Of a stretch of 64,000 nucleotides of DNA, positions 8,686 through 17,835 are shown in pieces. Where the stretch lies: the NCBI GenBank assembly GCA_005778405.1, contig SXOA01000105.1, positions 1 through 64,000 of the forward strand. Reading direction: 5' to 3'. Position 1 is the first letter of the stretch, and every line of letters begins with the position of its first letter. This DNA comes from Planctomycetaceae bacterium (GTDB lineage Bacteria; Planctomycetota; Planctomycetia; Pirellulales; Pirellulaceae). The translations under genes were made by a program, and so were the position numbers. The notes under the pieces are model-generated. The model ran no database searches and was not told the DNA's origin. It saw only the letters and a program-made list of their open reading frames with translations.

Positions 8686-9705
8686 CTACTTTGGAACGTC
8701 GATGACTTGGGTTCGCTTGGGTTCCTTGCCGGCATCGAGCAGCTTGACGATTTCCTTGGTCTGGCAATCGATGACGGCCACCTGCTGCTTGCTCCGGACG
8801 CTGACAAAGCCCCACTTACTGTCGGGGGTGAATGTGACCCAGTAGATGCGGCCGGGCATCTTCAGGCGTTTCACCTCGTCATAGTTGCCGCTGGTCATTT
8901 CGTGAATGTGCAGGGTTTCGTGCTCCACGTTGCAGGACCAAATCTCCTTCTGGTCGGGCCGGACGCACAGCCCGTGGCTCCGCGTTTGCACGTCCTTTTT
9001 GTCTTCATCTGGCTTCTCGGCCACCGTTTTGATCACCTTCCGGCTGCCGATGTCGGCGACCTGGAACCCCACCAACCCATCGATGTTCTGAAAAAACAGC
9101 TTCTCATCCTTCGTAATCGCCGGCGGGCGAACGCTGTTATCAAACGGGATCTCGCCAATCACTTTGTGCCCAGCCGTCACATCCACAATCGTCACTTTTT
9201 TCGGCGCACCCATCGGCGAGAGATACATCCGTTTGCCGTCGGCGCTGATCATGGTGTTGTGTGGCCGGCCCCCCGTATCGATTTTGGCAGCCACCTTCTG
9301 GTGTTCGCCGTCCACGACCCAATATTGGCCATCTTCGCAAGGGACGTAAATCCACTTGCCGTCGGGCGTACATTCATTTTCATTCGGCTTGGGGCCGACT
9401 TTAACCCGCCCCTTAGTCTCCCCCGTCACGGCATCCAGCCAGAGCAACTCCCCCTCCTTGCCGCCGAAGTTCTCCAGGGCGATGTGCACGGTCTTGCCGT
9501 CCGCGGTCGCGGAAATGCCGTGCGGATTGGGCCCGACCTTGATCGTTTTCAGCAGTTTCCAGGTGCCGACTTCAAACACATGCACGTCGTCCCCATAGGC
9601 ATTCGTCACCCAAAGCTGGCGCTGAAAATCGGCAGCGAGTGTGAATGCCGGAGCGAACAGGGAAAGTGCGGCGAGAAAGGCGAGGGTGAATCGACGAATG
9701 GACAT
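8686..9705 (-). CDS. Exported YVTN-type beta-propeller protein
   Basis: The 339-residue product has a Sec signal peptide (MSIRRFTLAFLAALSLFAPA), then repeated blades with the YVTN/cytochrome-D1-like pattern, for example LWVTNAYGDDVHVFEVGTWK, VGPNPHGISATADGK and WIYVPCEDGQYWVVDGE. Such propellers are periplasmic or surface beta-propellers used in binding or in lactonase/nitrite-reductase-like folds. No catalytic residues are recognisable, so function is open. The start at ATG 9705 is supported by GGAGG about 8 bp upstream; the longer frame adds 14 residues without a signal. It is followed by the five small TM-protein genes in the same direction. Confidence 0.8.
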   Translation of the reverse strand: MSIRRFTLAFLAALSLFAPAFTLAADFQRQLWVTNAYGDDVHVFEVGTWKLLKTIKVGPNPHGISATADGKTVHIALENFGGKEGELLWLDAVTGETKGRVKVGPKPNENECTPDGKWIYVPCEDGQYWVVDGEHQKVAAKIDTGGRPHNTMISADGKRMYLSPMGAPKKVTIVDVTAGHKVIGEIPFDNSVRPPAITKDEKLFFQNIDGLVGFQVADIGSRKVIKTVAEKPDEDKKDVQTRSHGLCVRPDQKEIWSCNVEHETLHIHEMTSGNYDEVKRLKMPGRIYWVTFTPDSKWGFVSVRSKQQVAVIDCQTKEIVKLLDAGKEPKRTQVIDVPK

Positions 9706-9861
9706 GGCAGCGCCTCCAGGAGTTGGCCATTGAGAACTCTCCGGCATTAGAACACGCCCCTGCTGAAATTCCTACCAGTATGCCGCTCTGGCGCATTGCC
9801 GTCGGGGCCGAAACTTCGGTTAGAATCAACCCAGCCCACTCCTCCCTCGCTGACGTTTCAC

Positions 9862-11313
9862 TTGTTCCCCGACATTTTCTATACCGTTTGGCCCTATCTC
9901 TTCGCCGTTCTCAACACGGGGCTGGCCATCGGTGCGTCGTGTCACGTTGTCCTCACCAAGCGAGACAATCGCAGTGCCCTGGGCTGGGTGGGCATCATCT
10001 GGCTGACGCCGATTTTGGGGGCGTTTTTGTACGTGATGTTCGGTGTGAACCGCATTCACCGCAAAGCCCGCCGTCTGATGAAAAGTGCGGAAAAAAACGT
10101 CGCGCCGCCGCTCGAATACTCCACCGATCAAGATCTGCACCGCGAGCTCGGTCACGACTACGACCGCCTCAGCCGGCTGGTTCAGTTCGTGGACCAGGCC
10201 AGCCGCGTCCCGCTGCTCGACGGCAACCGGCTGACGCCGCTGGCCAAGGGGGACGAGGCCTATGCGGAAATGCTCGCTGCCATCGACGCCGCCCAAAGAT
10301 CCGTCAGCTTGCAAACCTATATCTTTGATAATGACGAGGCGGGGAGGAAATTCGTCCATGCTCTGTCTTGTGCCAAGGACCGGGGGGTCGAGGTCAGGGT
10401 TCTGATCGACGACGTGGGAACCCGCTACACATGGCCTTCCATCAAGGGACATCTCCGCGGAGCGGGAATTGCGTTCGATACTTTTCTCCCCACGCTCATT
10501 CCCTGGAAGCTGCACTACACCAATCTGCGGAACCACCGCAAGATCATGGTTGTCGATGGCCGCATCGGCTTCACCGGCGGCATGAACATCCGCCAGGGGT
10601 GCTGCGAAAGCAATCCCGGCAAGCACCCGCTGCTTGATCTGCATTTCAAGGTGGAAGGGCCGGTCGTCACTCACCTGCAGGAGACGTTTGCCGATGACTG
10701 GGAATTTTGTACCGAGGAGAAACTGACCGGTGATTTGTGGTTTCCCGTCATCGAGCAAATGGGAACCTGTCTGGCCCGTGGAGTTGGCGATGGACCCGAC
10801 GTGGAATATGACAAGATCCGCCTCGCCATCCTCGGCGCGATCGGCTGTGCCAGCAGATCACTGAGCATCATCACTCCGTACTTTCTGCCCGATCAGCCGC
10901 TGATTACCGCCCTGAACGTGGCGGCCATGCGCGGCGTGGAGGTGAATATCATTGTGCCGCAAAAGAACAACCTGCGGCTGGTGCAATGGGCCTGCACCGC
11001 GCAGCTTTGGCAGGTGCTGCAACGCGGGTGCAAGGTCTGGCTCACTCCGCCGCCGTTCGACCACACCAAGCTGATGGTGGTGGACGACGTTTGGAGCTTC
11101 GTCGGCAGTGCCAACTGGGACGCGCGCAGTCTGCGTTTGAATTTCGAATTCAACGTCGAGTGCTACGACCGGGTTCTGGCCGCCCAGCTCAACGAAATCG
11201 TCCGGCACAAGATGAGCGTTTCGCACCAGACCACGCTCGAAGAGGTCGACAAACGGTCGATTCCCATCCGCCTTCGAGACGGGGTGGCAAGGCTGGCGCT
11301 GCCGTATTTGTAG
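9862..11313 (+). CDS. cls: Cardiolipin synthase (phospholipase D family)
   Basis: The product is about 483 residues and joins two phosphatidylglycerol molecules, or a related pair, to make cardiolipin at the membrane. Two N-terminal TM segments (DIFYTVWPYLFAVLNTGLAI; ALGWVGIIWLTPILGAFLYV) are followed by two PLD domains. Each has an HKD motif: NHRKIMVVDGRIGFTGG near residue 223 and FDHTKLMVVDDVWSFVGSAN near 398. No ATG exists before the TMs. I take TTG 9862 as start; another TTG at 9796 is possible, but a TAGAAT -10-like box at 9821 favours the later one. It stands alone, facing away from the beta-propeller gene. The domain call is secure; the start is not. Confidence 0.9.
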   Translation: MFPDIFYTVWPYLFAVLNTGLAIGASCHVVLTKRDNRSALGWVGIIWLTPILGAFLYVMFGVNRIHRKARRLMKSAEKNVAPPLEYSTDQDLHRELGHDYDRLSRLVQFVDQASRVPLLDGNRLTPLAKGDEAYAEMLAAIDAAQRSVSLQTYIFDNDEAGRKFVHALSCAKDRGVEVRVLIDDVGTRYTWPSIKGHLRGAGIAFDTFLPTLIPWKLHYTNLRNHRKIMVVDGRIGFTGGMNIRQGCCESNPGKHPLLDLHFKVEGPVVTHLQETFADDWEFCTEEKLTGDLWFPVIEQMGTCLARGVGDGPDVEYDKIRLAILGAIGCASRSLSIITPYFLPDQPLITALNVAAMRGVEVNIIVPQKNNLRLVQWACTAQLWQVLQRGCKVWLTPPPFDHTKLMVVDDVWSFVGSANWDARSLRLNFEFNVECYDRVLAAQLNEIVRHKMSVSHQTTLEEVDKRSIPIRLRDGVARLALPYL

Positions 11314-11344
11314 CGTCGGAAACGGAGTGCCGCGAAACTGAAGA

Positions 11345-11373
11345 TTGTGGCTTCCAGGGAGGGTCGGTATACT
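11345..11373 (+). promoter_or_regulatory. Putative sigma-70 promoter for the DUF1549/DUF1501 pair
   Basis: TTGTGG (11345-11350) and TATACT (11368-11373) are 17 bp apart, about 78 nt before the start of the DUF1549 gene. This is a pattern match only. Confidence 0.45.
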
Positions 11374-11450
11374 GTTTTTGGGAAGTTTTTTCAGGATTGT
11401 GCGGCTGATTGGATTGCTCTTGGCTGTTCAGGCCGGAAAGACAGAGAAAA

Positions 11451-13643
11451 ATGCGAATGGATTTCTTTAATCAACGTTTTGCTTTCCTGCTTCCAGCGAT
11501 TCTGGCGGGAGTAGTCTGTCATTCGGCGATCGCGCAGGAGTCGGGGATCGATCCGGCGACTCTGCCGGGGCTCGTTCAGGATGACACGAAGGGAACGGTT
11601 TCCGGCACATGGACCAAGTCGGTGCATACCAAGCCGTTCCTCGGCGAGCACTATCTCTACGCCGCAGGGGGCGAAAAGCAGACCGTGACGTTTTCGCTCG
11701 ACGTGAAGGAAGCGGGCGTTTATCAGGTGCTGCTGTCGTACACTCCCGGCCCGAACCGGACGGAGAAGGCGGCCGTGCTGGTGCATGCGGCGGATGGAGT
11801 GAAAACGGTCGTTGTCAACCAGATGAAGAAGCCGGAGGGGCCGTACTGCTTTCAGCCGCTAGGAGAATTCAAGTTCGAGGCGGGGAAAGCGGTCGTCGTT
11901 GTCTCGGCCGAAGGAAACATGAAGGGGGTGGTGATTGCCGACGGCGTGCAACTTTTGACGGCGGAGCAGTTCAAAATTGCCCAGGCCGAAGTCCCCAAGA
12001 AGCCGCCGAAACTGTTGCCGGCGCTGGCGAAGAATAATCCACCTGTGAAGACGCCCGTCCCCGCTAAGCCCAAGGAAGGGACGAAGAAGGAAGAGCCGCC
12101 CCAGCAGCAGCCGGTGAAGTTCGTCCGAAAAGCTCCGGCCAAGCAATTCTCGAAACTTTCCTCCGCACAGCTCGATGACTTGCTGGAGCAGAATATCGGC
12201 GGCATAAAGAACAGCCAGCCGATTTCGGATGAGGCCTACTTGCGGCGGATCACGCTCGATCTGGTCGGCCGCCAACCGAAGCTGCCGGAGATGGACGCTT
12301 TCCTGGCGGATGAACGCGCGGACAAGCGCGCGCTCATCGTCGAAAAGTTGCTGGCCTCGCCAGAATTCGGCGTCAATTGGGCGAACTATTGGAGCGATGT
12401 CATCAGCTATCGCACTCCGCAACCGGAATTGACATTTTTGAGTTACACGACATTCAAGCGTTGGCTCGCGGAACGATTCAATCAGAATGCCGGGTGGGAT
12501 GAGACGGCCTACACGATGCTCACGGCAGTTGGCAAAGTGGGAGACAATCCCGCGGCCACGTTCGTCGGTTTTCATCAGGGGGACAAGTCCCGGCTGGCGG
12601 CCGAGACGACGCGGGTTTTTCTCAGTACGCAGATTGCCTGCGCGGAATGCCATGACCACAAATTCGTGGATATGCCGCAGGAAACTTTTCATCACGTGGC
12701 GGCGTTCTTCGTTCGCGTGAACACCAAACTCCCCTGGAACGATAGCGACGCGATCATCGTTTCCAGCAAGGCGGATGGCGAGCACAAAATGCCCGGCGGC
12801 AAGAGCGAAATGCAGCCGATTGCCTTCTCGGAGCGGAAGGTGGATCTGGGGAAGAGCGACGTGGACCGCCGGACGGAACTGGCCGACTGGATTATCGCGC
12901 CCGAGAATCCCTGGTTCGCCAGGGCCATGACTAACCGCATCTGGGCCCGCATGATGGGTCGCGGTTTCAGTGAGCCAGTCGATGAAATCGGCGAGCTGGG
13001 GGATCGCGTGCTGCCGGAAGTGCATACCGCGGTTGCCGAGCACTTTGTGGCGGGCAACTTCGACATGAAGGACGTGTTCCGGCTCGTGGCGAGTAGCAAA
13101 GCGTATCAGCGGACGCTGCGGGATCCGGACTCGACGAACAAGGACGAGAGAAAGCCTTTTGCGGTCATTGCCGCGGGACGGCTGCGGGGGGACGAAGTTT
13201 TTGAGTCGCTGGCAATCGGCATCGAGTTGCCGAATGTCACGCCATCGCCCACGCCGGCCACTGACGCGGTTCGCTTTCCGCCGCCCCCCAAGAGTACGCG
13301 GGACCTAGTCAGCGATGCCTTCGGCTTCGATCCCTCCAGTGATGCCAGCAACGTCAGCCGGACCATGCAGCAAGCCATGCTGCTGATGAACAACGAACAG
13401 ATCCAGAAACAAATCGATGCCTCCCCCGGCAGCGGAACTATGCTGGCTCGAGTTGTCGAATCGGAAGCGGACGACGCCAAGGCTGTAACGCGGCTGTACG
13501 AAAATGTGCTCGCCCGCAAGCCAAACGCCGAAGAGATTGAGCTGGCGAAAAAGCACATTGGAAAGGTCGGCGAACGAAAGGCGGCGTATGAGGACTTGCT
13601 TTGGAGCCTGGTGAACGGAGCGGAGTTTTTGTCGCGGAGATAG
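11451..13643 (+). CDS. DUF1549/DUF1553 protein with N-terminal golvesin-like domain
   Basis: The product is 730 residues. A signal peptide (FAFLLPAILAGVVCHSAIAQ) is followed by a beta-rich domain (about 35-170; GTWTKSVHTKPFLGEHYLYA) resembling golvesin/xanthan-lyase-type carbohydrate-binding domains. A Pro/Lys-rich linker follows, then DUF1549 (about 235-440) with a CAECHDHKF motif (CXXCH, near residue 396), then DUF1553 to the end. Proteins of this class are abundant in planctomycetes, exported, and paired with DUF1501 proteins, as here (13710). The CXXCH suggests covalent heme. Their role is not established; links to polysaccharide use have been proposed. I chose ATG 11451; ATG 11457 is an alternative. 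Confidence 0.87.
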   Translation: MRMDFFNQRFAFLLPAILAGVVCHSAIAQESGIDPATLPGLVQDDTKGTVSGTWTKSVHTKPFLGEHYLYAAGGEKQTVTFSLDVKEAGVYQVLLSYTPGPNRTEKAAVLVHAADGVKTVVVNQMKKPEGPYCFQPLGEFKFEAGKAVVVVSAEGNMKGVVIADGVQLLTAEQFKIAQAEVPKKPPKLLPALAKNNPPVKTPVPAKPKEGTKKEEPPQQQPVKFVRKAPAKQFSKLSSAQLDDLLEQNIGGIKNSQPISDEAYLRRITLDLVGRQPKLPEMDAFLADERADKRALIVEKLLASPEFGVNWANYWSDVISYRTPQPELTFLSYTTFKRWLAERFNQNAGWDETAYTMLTAVGKVGDNPAATFVGFHQGDKSRLAAETTRVFLSTQIACAECHDHKFVDMPQETFHHVAAFFVRVNTKLPWNDSDAIIVSSKADGEHKMPGGKSEMQPIAFSERKVDLGKSDVDRRTELADWIIAPENPWFARAMTNRIWARMMGRGFSEPVDEIGELGDRVLPEVHTAVAEHFVAGNFDMKDVFRLVASSKAYQRTLRDPDSTNKDERKPFAVIAAGRLRGDEVFESLAIGIELPNVTPSPTPATDAVRFPPPPKSTRDLVSDAFGFDPSSDASNVSRTMQQAMLLMNNEQIQKQIDASPGSGTMLARVVESEADDAKAVTRLYENVLARKPNAEEIELAKKHIGKVGERKAAYEDLLWSLVNGAEFLSRR

Positions 13644-13655
13644 AAGGCGGTGGCT

Positions 13656-13684
13656 ACGGATTGAACACGGATGAAACACGGATT
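13656..13684. repeat. Short degenerate ACACGGAT repeat
   Basis: Three units of the form ACGGATT(G)AA or ACACGGAT lie head to tail in the 66-bp spacer between the DUF1549 and DUF1501 genes. It resembles low-complexity spacer repeats seen in other GC-rich bacterial genomes (recalled, not checked). Confidence 0.4.
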
Positions 13685-13709
13685 GGAATTTGATTGGGAG
13701 TAGAGTCAG

Positions 13710-15026
13710 ATGTTGCGAAATGTGGTGAACCTTGACTTGGATTCGGCCGGCATACGCTCCCGCCGCGGCTTCCTCGCGCAGCTTGCGGCTGGAACAGCGG
13801 CCGGCGTGGCATCGCTCTCCTGGCGGGACATGCTCATCGCCAATGCGGAAGAAGTCCGCAAGCAAGGGAAGAGCATGATCCTGCTGTGGATGGACGGTGG
13901 GCCGAGCCAGTTCGATACGTTCAATCCCAAGATCGGCTCGCAGTTTCAGGGGCCGGCGAAGGCGATTCCGACAAACGTGCCGGGCGTCGAGTTTGCCGAG
14001 TACTGGCCGAGGACCGCGCAGGTGATGGACAAGATCGCCCTCATCCGGAGCATGAAGAGCGACGAGCGAGATCACTTTCGGGCGATCAAGCTGGTCCGCA
14101 CCGGCTACCCCATCAAGCCGACAATCAACTATCCGACCTGGGGGAGCGTCGTTGCCCGGGACCGGTGGGATCCCGGCTTTGACCTGCCGGCATTTGTCCG
14201 GATCGGTAAGCCGCGGATCACCACGCGGGATGTGAATTCCGGAGTCCTCGGCCCGCGTTATGCGGCCTTCAGAATTGACGAGCCGGGCAAATTGCCACCG
14301 GACGTGCATCCCGCCGCCAGTCCCGAAGTGCTCCGCCGCCGCCTGGAACTCGCCGCGCAGGTGGACGAGCAATTCGCCAAAGCCGGCAGTAAAAAGGCCG
14401 CTGCCGAACAGCGGGAAATCTACGACCGCACCAGCCGCTTCGTCCTCAGCCCGCTGCTTTCGGCTTTCGAGCTGGACAAGGAGCCGGAGAAGCTTCGCGA
14501 CGCCTACGGCCGAAATCCGTTCGGCCAAGGCTGCCTGCTGGCCCGGCGGTTGGTGGAGACGGGCGTCAGTTTCGTGGAAGTCATCAGCACCGGCAGCATC
14601 AATGACCAGGGGTGGGACACGCACAAGCGGGGCTTCAAGGAAAACCCGCTGCTGGCCGCAGAGACCGATAGCGGCTACGCGACGCTACTCACCGATCTGG
14701 CCCAGCGGGGAATGCTCGATAACACGCTCGTCGTCTGGATGGGAGAGTTCTGCCGCACGCCGAAGTTTGATGCGGACGGCGGCCGCGACCATTACAGCGA
14801 CGGCTGGCTGGCGGGATTCTCCGGCGGCGGCGTGAAAATGGGGCAGGTGATTGGAGCGACCGACAAGGAAGGGGTCCACGTCAGTGACCGCCCCGTCGGC
14901 GTGCAGGATCTGTTCGTCACCTTCTGCAAAGTGCTGGGAATGGACCCGCACAGCGAGTACGTCACCGACCAGAACCAGCCCCTGAAGCTCGTTGAAGGGG
15001 GCGAGTTGATCAAGGAACTGTTTTGA
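13710..15026 (+). CDS. DUF1501 protein, Tat-exported (sulfatase-like fold)
   Basis: The 438-residue product begins with a twin-arginine signal (SRRGFLAQLAAGTAAGVASL, residues about 17-36). Family signatures are ILLWMDGGPSQFDTFNPK, LIRSMKSDERDHFRAIKL, GYATLLTDLAQRGMLDNTLV, VVWMGEFCRTPKF and GRDHYSDGWLAGFSGGGVK. DUF1501 proteins share the alkaline-phosphatase/sulfatase fold pattern and are usually encoded right after a DUF1549/1553 gene, as here. The substrate is unknown. ATG 13710 has a GAGTAGAG-like ribosome site. A second family member stands alone at 30900. Length is normal. Confidence 0.88.
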   Translation: MLRNVVNLDLDSAGIRSRRGFLAQLAAGTAAGVASLSWRDMLIANAEEVRKQGKSMILLWMDGGPSQFDTFNPKIGSQFQGPAKAIPTNVPGVEFAEYWPRTAQVMDKIALIRSMKSDERDHFRAIKLVRTGYPIKPTINYPTWGSVVARDRWDPGFDLPAFVRIGKPRITTRDVNSGVLGPRYAAFRIDEPGKLPPDVHPAASPEVLRRRLELAAQVDEQFAKAGSKKAAAEQREIYDRTSRFVLSPLLSAFELDKEPEKLRDAYGRNPFGQGCLLARRLVETGVSFVEVISTGSINDQGWDTHKRGFKENPLLAAETDSGYATLLTDLAQRGMLDNTLVVWMGEFCRTPKFDADGGRDHYSDGWLAGFSGGGVKMGQVIGATDKEGVHVSDRPVGVQDLFVTFCKVLGMDPHSEYVTDQNQPLKLVEGGELIKELF

Positions 15027-15451
15027 AGCCGCTGCCGGAAACCGGTGATCGTGCGGTGGGCTCGCGCAAAGGGCCGATCGTGTGGTTGTTGTTACGCGCT
15101 TTCTGCCTGTTGATGCTGTCGACACAAGGTCTGGCGGTGGCCTTCTTTGTGGCCGGGTTCGCCGATCCCGTTTGGACCGACGAGACCCTACGAGGACATC
15201 CGGAGCAAATCGGGATGGCCCGACTCATCTGCGCCATTTTCGCCGTTATTTTCGGGCTGCCCCTCTTGCCGATGATTCCGGCCCTAGTATGCCCTCGCAG
15301 CCGCGTCGGTTGGTACCTGGGGGTCGTCACGCTGTTCGGCGGCATTTTCACCACCTGCGGCTGGCCAATTGCCATTCCGCTGGTCGTTTACTGGTTCCAT
15401 CCGGACGTGCAGAGCTACAGCGGCTTTGCCGTAAGCAAAAAGGGCCCGTAA
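15023..15451 (+). CDS. Small polytopic membrane protein
   Basis: The 142-residue product has three hydrophobic segments (IVWLLLRAFCLLMLSTQGLA; ICAIFAVIFGLPLLPMIPAL; GVVTLFGGIFTTCGWPIAI). The best start is TTG 15023, which overlaps the DUF1501 stop codon (TTGA), implying translational coupling. No family recognised. The short loops and lack of charged residues inside the membrane segments give no functional clue. Confidence 0.6.
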   Translation: MKPLPETGDRAVGSRKGPIVWLLLRAFCLLMLSTQGLAVAFFVAGFADPVWTDETLRGHPEQIGMARLICAIFAVIFGLPLLPMIPALVCPRSRVGWYLGVVTLFGGIFTTCGWPIAIPLVVYWFHPDVQSYSGFAVSKKGP

Positions 15452-15462
15452 GTGCCTGTCGA

Positions 15463-15738
15463 CTAGCCCGCGTTTTGCCCCGATTGCCCCTTGGCCCGGT
15501 CGTAGTCGTCCTTGAGCTGCGAGATGGCCCGCTCGTTCCTGCGGAGGCGGGTGCTGATTCCGCCGTAGTTCTTTTTCAGGCTCCCTTCCTTGGAGGTTTT
15601 TTCCTGCGTCGAGGACATGATGAATTCCCCGCCGTACTTTTGAATCTCCCGGGCGTGCTCCGTGCACAGCCGCGTCTGGAGGATGGCCTCCGCCCGGTCG
15701 GCATCAATCAGCTGTTTGCAAACTTCGCAATGTCGCAT
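15463..15738 (-). CDS. Small zinc-ribbon-like protein
   Basis: The 91-residue product starts at ATG 15738 (MRHCEVCKQLIDADRAEAIL). An N-terminal CEVC pair and a later C-T-E-H (RLCTEHAREI) form a possible C-X2-C...C-X2-H metal site. The C-terminal half is a charged, probably helical tail. This recalls the short DksA/TraR-like or HNH-like zinc ribbons, but the fourth ligand and spacing do not fit a family I can name. It is convergent with the gene at 15023. The frame is open for 22 more codons upstream, but those lack family-like sequence. Confidence 0.6.
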   Translation of the reverse strand: MRHCEVCKQLIDADRAEAILQTRLCTEHAREIQKYGGEFIMSSTQEKTSKEGSLKKNYGGISTRLRRNERAISQLKDDYDRAKGQSGQNAG

Positions 15739-15821
15739 GCTGGTCCCCTTGGTGAGTGGAACGACTGAATGCGTCCCCATCTCCTTGGTCCCTGAAGACG
15801 CCAAATATTCCCGCCGCGCGT

Positions 15822-15852
15822 AAAAAAACCGCCCAGCGATCAGCGAGGCGGC
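15822..15852 (-). terminator. Rho-independent terminator
   Basis: On the minus strand, GCCGCC and GGCGG arms around a TCGCTGATCGCTG loop are followed by a run of seven T. It lies 46 bp after the prepilin peptidase stop and upstream of the next minus-strand gene, so it would end the prepilin peptidase transcript. Confidence 0.7.
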
Positions 15853-15897
15853 AGTTTCATTGACTCAGGCGTATTAAGACGCAAAGACGGGGAATTG

Positions 15898-17175
15898 TCA
15901 AGAGGCGTCTTCCTCGTCGCTGGCGTCCTGCTCTGGAAACACCAGCTCCCTGAAGAACCGCCAGAACATCAGCATCCCCATCATCAGCAGCAGGCAGGCC
16001 CCGACGAGCAGGGGAATCATCGTCCCCAGCATGAAGTAAGGCGAGGCGACAGCCCAAACTTGTTCCCAAAAGACAATGACGAACAAGGCGGCCAGACAAA
16101 GGTACGGACCAAAGGCGATGTCCTTGCGGCCGGTCAGCAGGTACTGCGAGACGGCAATTACCAGCGCCGCCGCGGGGGAAAGGAAAAACACCATCAGCGC
16201 CGATTGCCAGCCCAGGAATGCGCCGATCATGGCCATCAGGGTGACGTCCCCAAAGCCCATCGCCTCCCGCTTGAGGGAAATGCGGCCGACGACGCGAACC
16301 GCCCAGACCAGGCCGCCGCCAAAGGCGAGGCCGAAGAGCGAACTCAGCAGCGCTTCCCACTGCGGGCCGCCGAGGGTCCAAACGATGGCGATGCCGACCA
16401 TCGGCACCACGGCCAGCAGAGCGTAACGCGGCCAGTAGAAGTCGCGACGGATGCTGGCCGCATAATAAATAGCGGCCTTGGAAATCCCGTAGCGGAGCGT
16501 GGCCGTGGCCGGGATCAGCGAGAACGACCAGACGGCAATGATCAGGCAGCCGAAGGTGACGTATCGCCAGCCATCGAGCGCGGGGAACCACGGAATGGGA
16601 GACGTGAGCAGAAGATTGAGGATAACCGGCGGCGGACCCGGAATGGCTTCCGGCAGATGAGAAGCTGGCAGGAGCACAGCGAAGAGCAACGCAAGCAATG
16701 TACCCGGCACCGTGACGCTGTCGGGAATGGTTTGCTCGTCGAAGTCTATGAACGTGGCCACCAGCATCAAGGCGATCAAGACCAGGTGGGCCAGAAACTG
16801 GGCATGGGTGGTCGCCGGCAAGAGCGCCAGCGCGCGGCTCGCCCAGGCGGGAGCCAGGTGGCCGGTCGTCTCCCACCAGTAGAGCCCGGCTAGTCCCACG
16901 CCGCAGCCGAGTTCCATCAGCAGCGGGCGGATCCAAAAGGCCCGACCGTGTAGTGGTGTTTCGCGGCGGAGAGTGAACCAGCCGACGACGGGCAGATAGT
17001 CAAACCAATGACGGGCAGGCGCATCCGCATGTTTGGCGGACCACGGGCTGATCGCCCGCGCGTTCCAGGCCAGCGCATAGATTCCCCAGTTCACGGCTGC
17101 CCCGAGGGACAAGCCAATGACCAGATAGCCGGCCAGCCGAAGTTCCAGCGGAATTGAAAGGAGGAGATTGAGCAA
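15898..17175 (-). CDS. Prepilin peptidase (A24 aspartic protease family), enlarged
   Basis: The 425-residue polytopic membrane protein should cleave leader peptides of type IV prepilins or pseudopilins. The two catalytic Asp motifs are visible: VATFIDFDEQTIPDSVTVPG near residue 145 and GFGDVTLMAMIGAFLGW near 310. The N-terminal part resembles the PilD methyltransferase domain (WIRPLLMELGCGVGLAGLYW) but lacks the four-cysteine zinc motif. A 100-residue insertion separates the two Asp motifs, so the protein is much longer than usual (about 250-290). The start is TTG 17175 because no ATG precedes the first TM. No pilus genes are nearby. The family call is secure. Confidence 0.85.
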   Translation of the reverse strand: MLNLLLSIPLELRLAGYLVIGLSLGAAVNWGIYALAWNARAISPWSAKHADAPARHWFDYLPVVGWFTLRRETPLHGRAFWIRPLLMELGCGVGLAGLYWWETTGHLAPAWASRALALLPATTHAQFLAHLVLIALMLVATFIDFDEQTIPDSVTVPGTLLALLFAVLLPASHLPEAIPGPPPVILNLLLTSPIPWFPALDGWRYVTFGCLIIAVWSFSLIPATATLRYGISKAAIYYAASIRRDFYWPRYALLAVVPMVGIAIVWTLGGPQWEALLSSLFGLAFGGGLVWAVRVVGRISLKREAMGFGDVTLMAMIGAFLGWQSALMVFFLSPAAALVIAVSQYLLTGRKDIAFGPYLCLAALFVIVFWEQVWAVASPYFMLGTMIPLLVGACLLLMMGMLMFWRFFRELVFPEQDASDEEDAS

Positions 17176-17274
17176 GGATCAGCCGCTGGAATAGTGACGA
17201 CGAGTTGGCAGCAGAATTATAGGCCGCGGAGCCCGGTTTCGCAGAGGGCGAAATTCCAGGCGGGGAAAGGCGAC

Positions 17275-17796
17275 TTACCCTGCCGTCCGCAGCCAGTCTG
17301 CAATCTGCATGGCCAGCTCTGCTGGCGTGGCATCCGTGGCAGCGAGCGTCAGGTCGGCACAGGCGGCATAAACGGGCGAGCGAAGGGCCAGCAGCCGCTC
17401 GACCTCGGCCAGCCCCCCTTCAACGGTCAAATTGGGTCGACGCTCGGCCGTGGAAGGATCGCCGCTAATTCGCTGGAAAATTATCTCCGGCGCGGCATCC
17501 AGCCAGACCGTCTTGCCACTACCGCCAATGGCCTGGCGGCTCTCTTCCCTCATTATCGCACCGCCACCTAGAGCAATGACGTGGTTGGTCAACTTTGCCA
17601 CGTTAGCGATAACGGCAACTTCTAAGTCGCGAAATGTCTGCTCCCCCGAGTCCGCGAAAATCTCCTTGATGGTCTTTCCCGCCCGCCGCTCAATCTCTAC
17701 ATCGGCGTCGAGCCACTTCCAGCCGAGCAGCCGCGCGAGCTCTGCGGCGACGGTCGTCTTGCCACTGCCGCGATAGCCGATGAGGTAGAGGTTCAT
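17275..17796 (-). CDS. aroK: Shikimate kinase
   Basis: The 173-residue enzyme phosphorylates shikimate at O3 with ATP, the fifth step of the shikimate pathway. Motifs: Walker A GYRGSGKTT (residues 7-15), the DADVEIERRAGKTIKEIF segment with substrate-binding Asp and Arg, the GGGAIM loop (about 76-81), and the Arg-rich lid (AERRPNLT). Length is normal. It lies 39 bp downstream of aroDE in the same direction, so the two are an operon for consecutive pathway steps. A small hairpin (17810-17826) lies in the gap. Confidence 0.92.
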   Translation of the reverse strand: MNLYLIGYRGSGKTTVAAELARLLGWKWLDADVEIERRAGKTIKEIFADSGEQTFRDLEVAVIANVAKLTNHVIALGGGAIMREESRQAIGGSGKTVWLDAAPEIIFQRISGDPSTAERRPNLTVEGGLAEVERLLALRSPVYAACADLTLAATDATPAELAMQIADWLRTAG

Positions 17797-17809
17797 GGAT
17801 GGCGGTGAA

Positions 17810-17826
17810 GGCAGGCACAGCCTGCC
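17810..17826. repeat. GGCAGG-CACAG-CCTGCC hairpin between aroDE and aroK
   Basis: A perfect 6-bp inverted repeat with a 5-nt loop occupies most of the 39-bp gap. No T-run follows on the minus strand, so it is more likely an mRNA structure or a decayed repeat than a terminator. Confidence 0.5.
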
Positions 17827-17835
17827 CTACTATCT

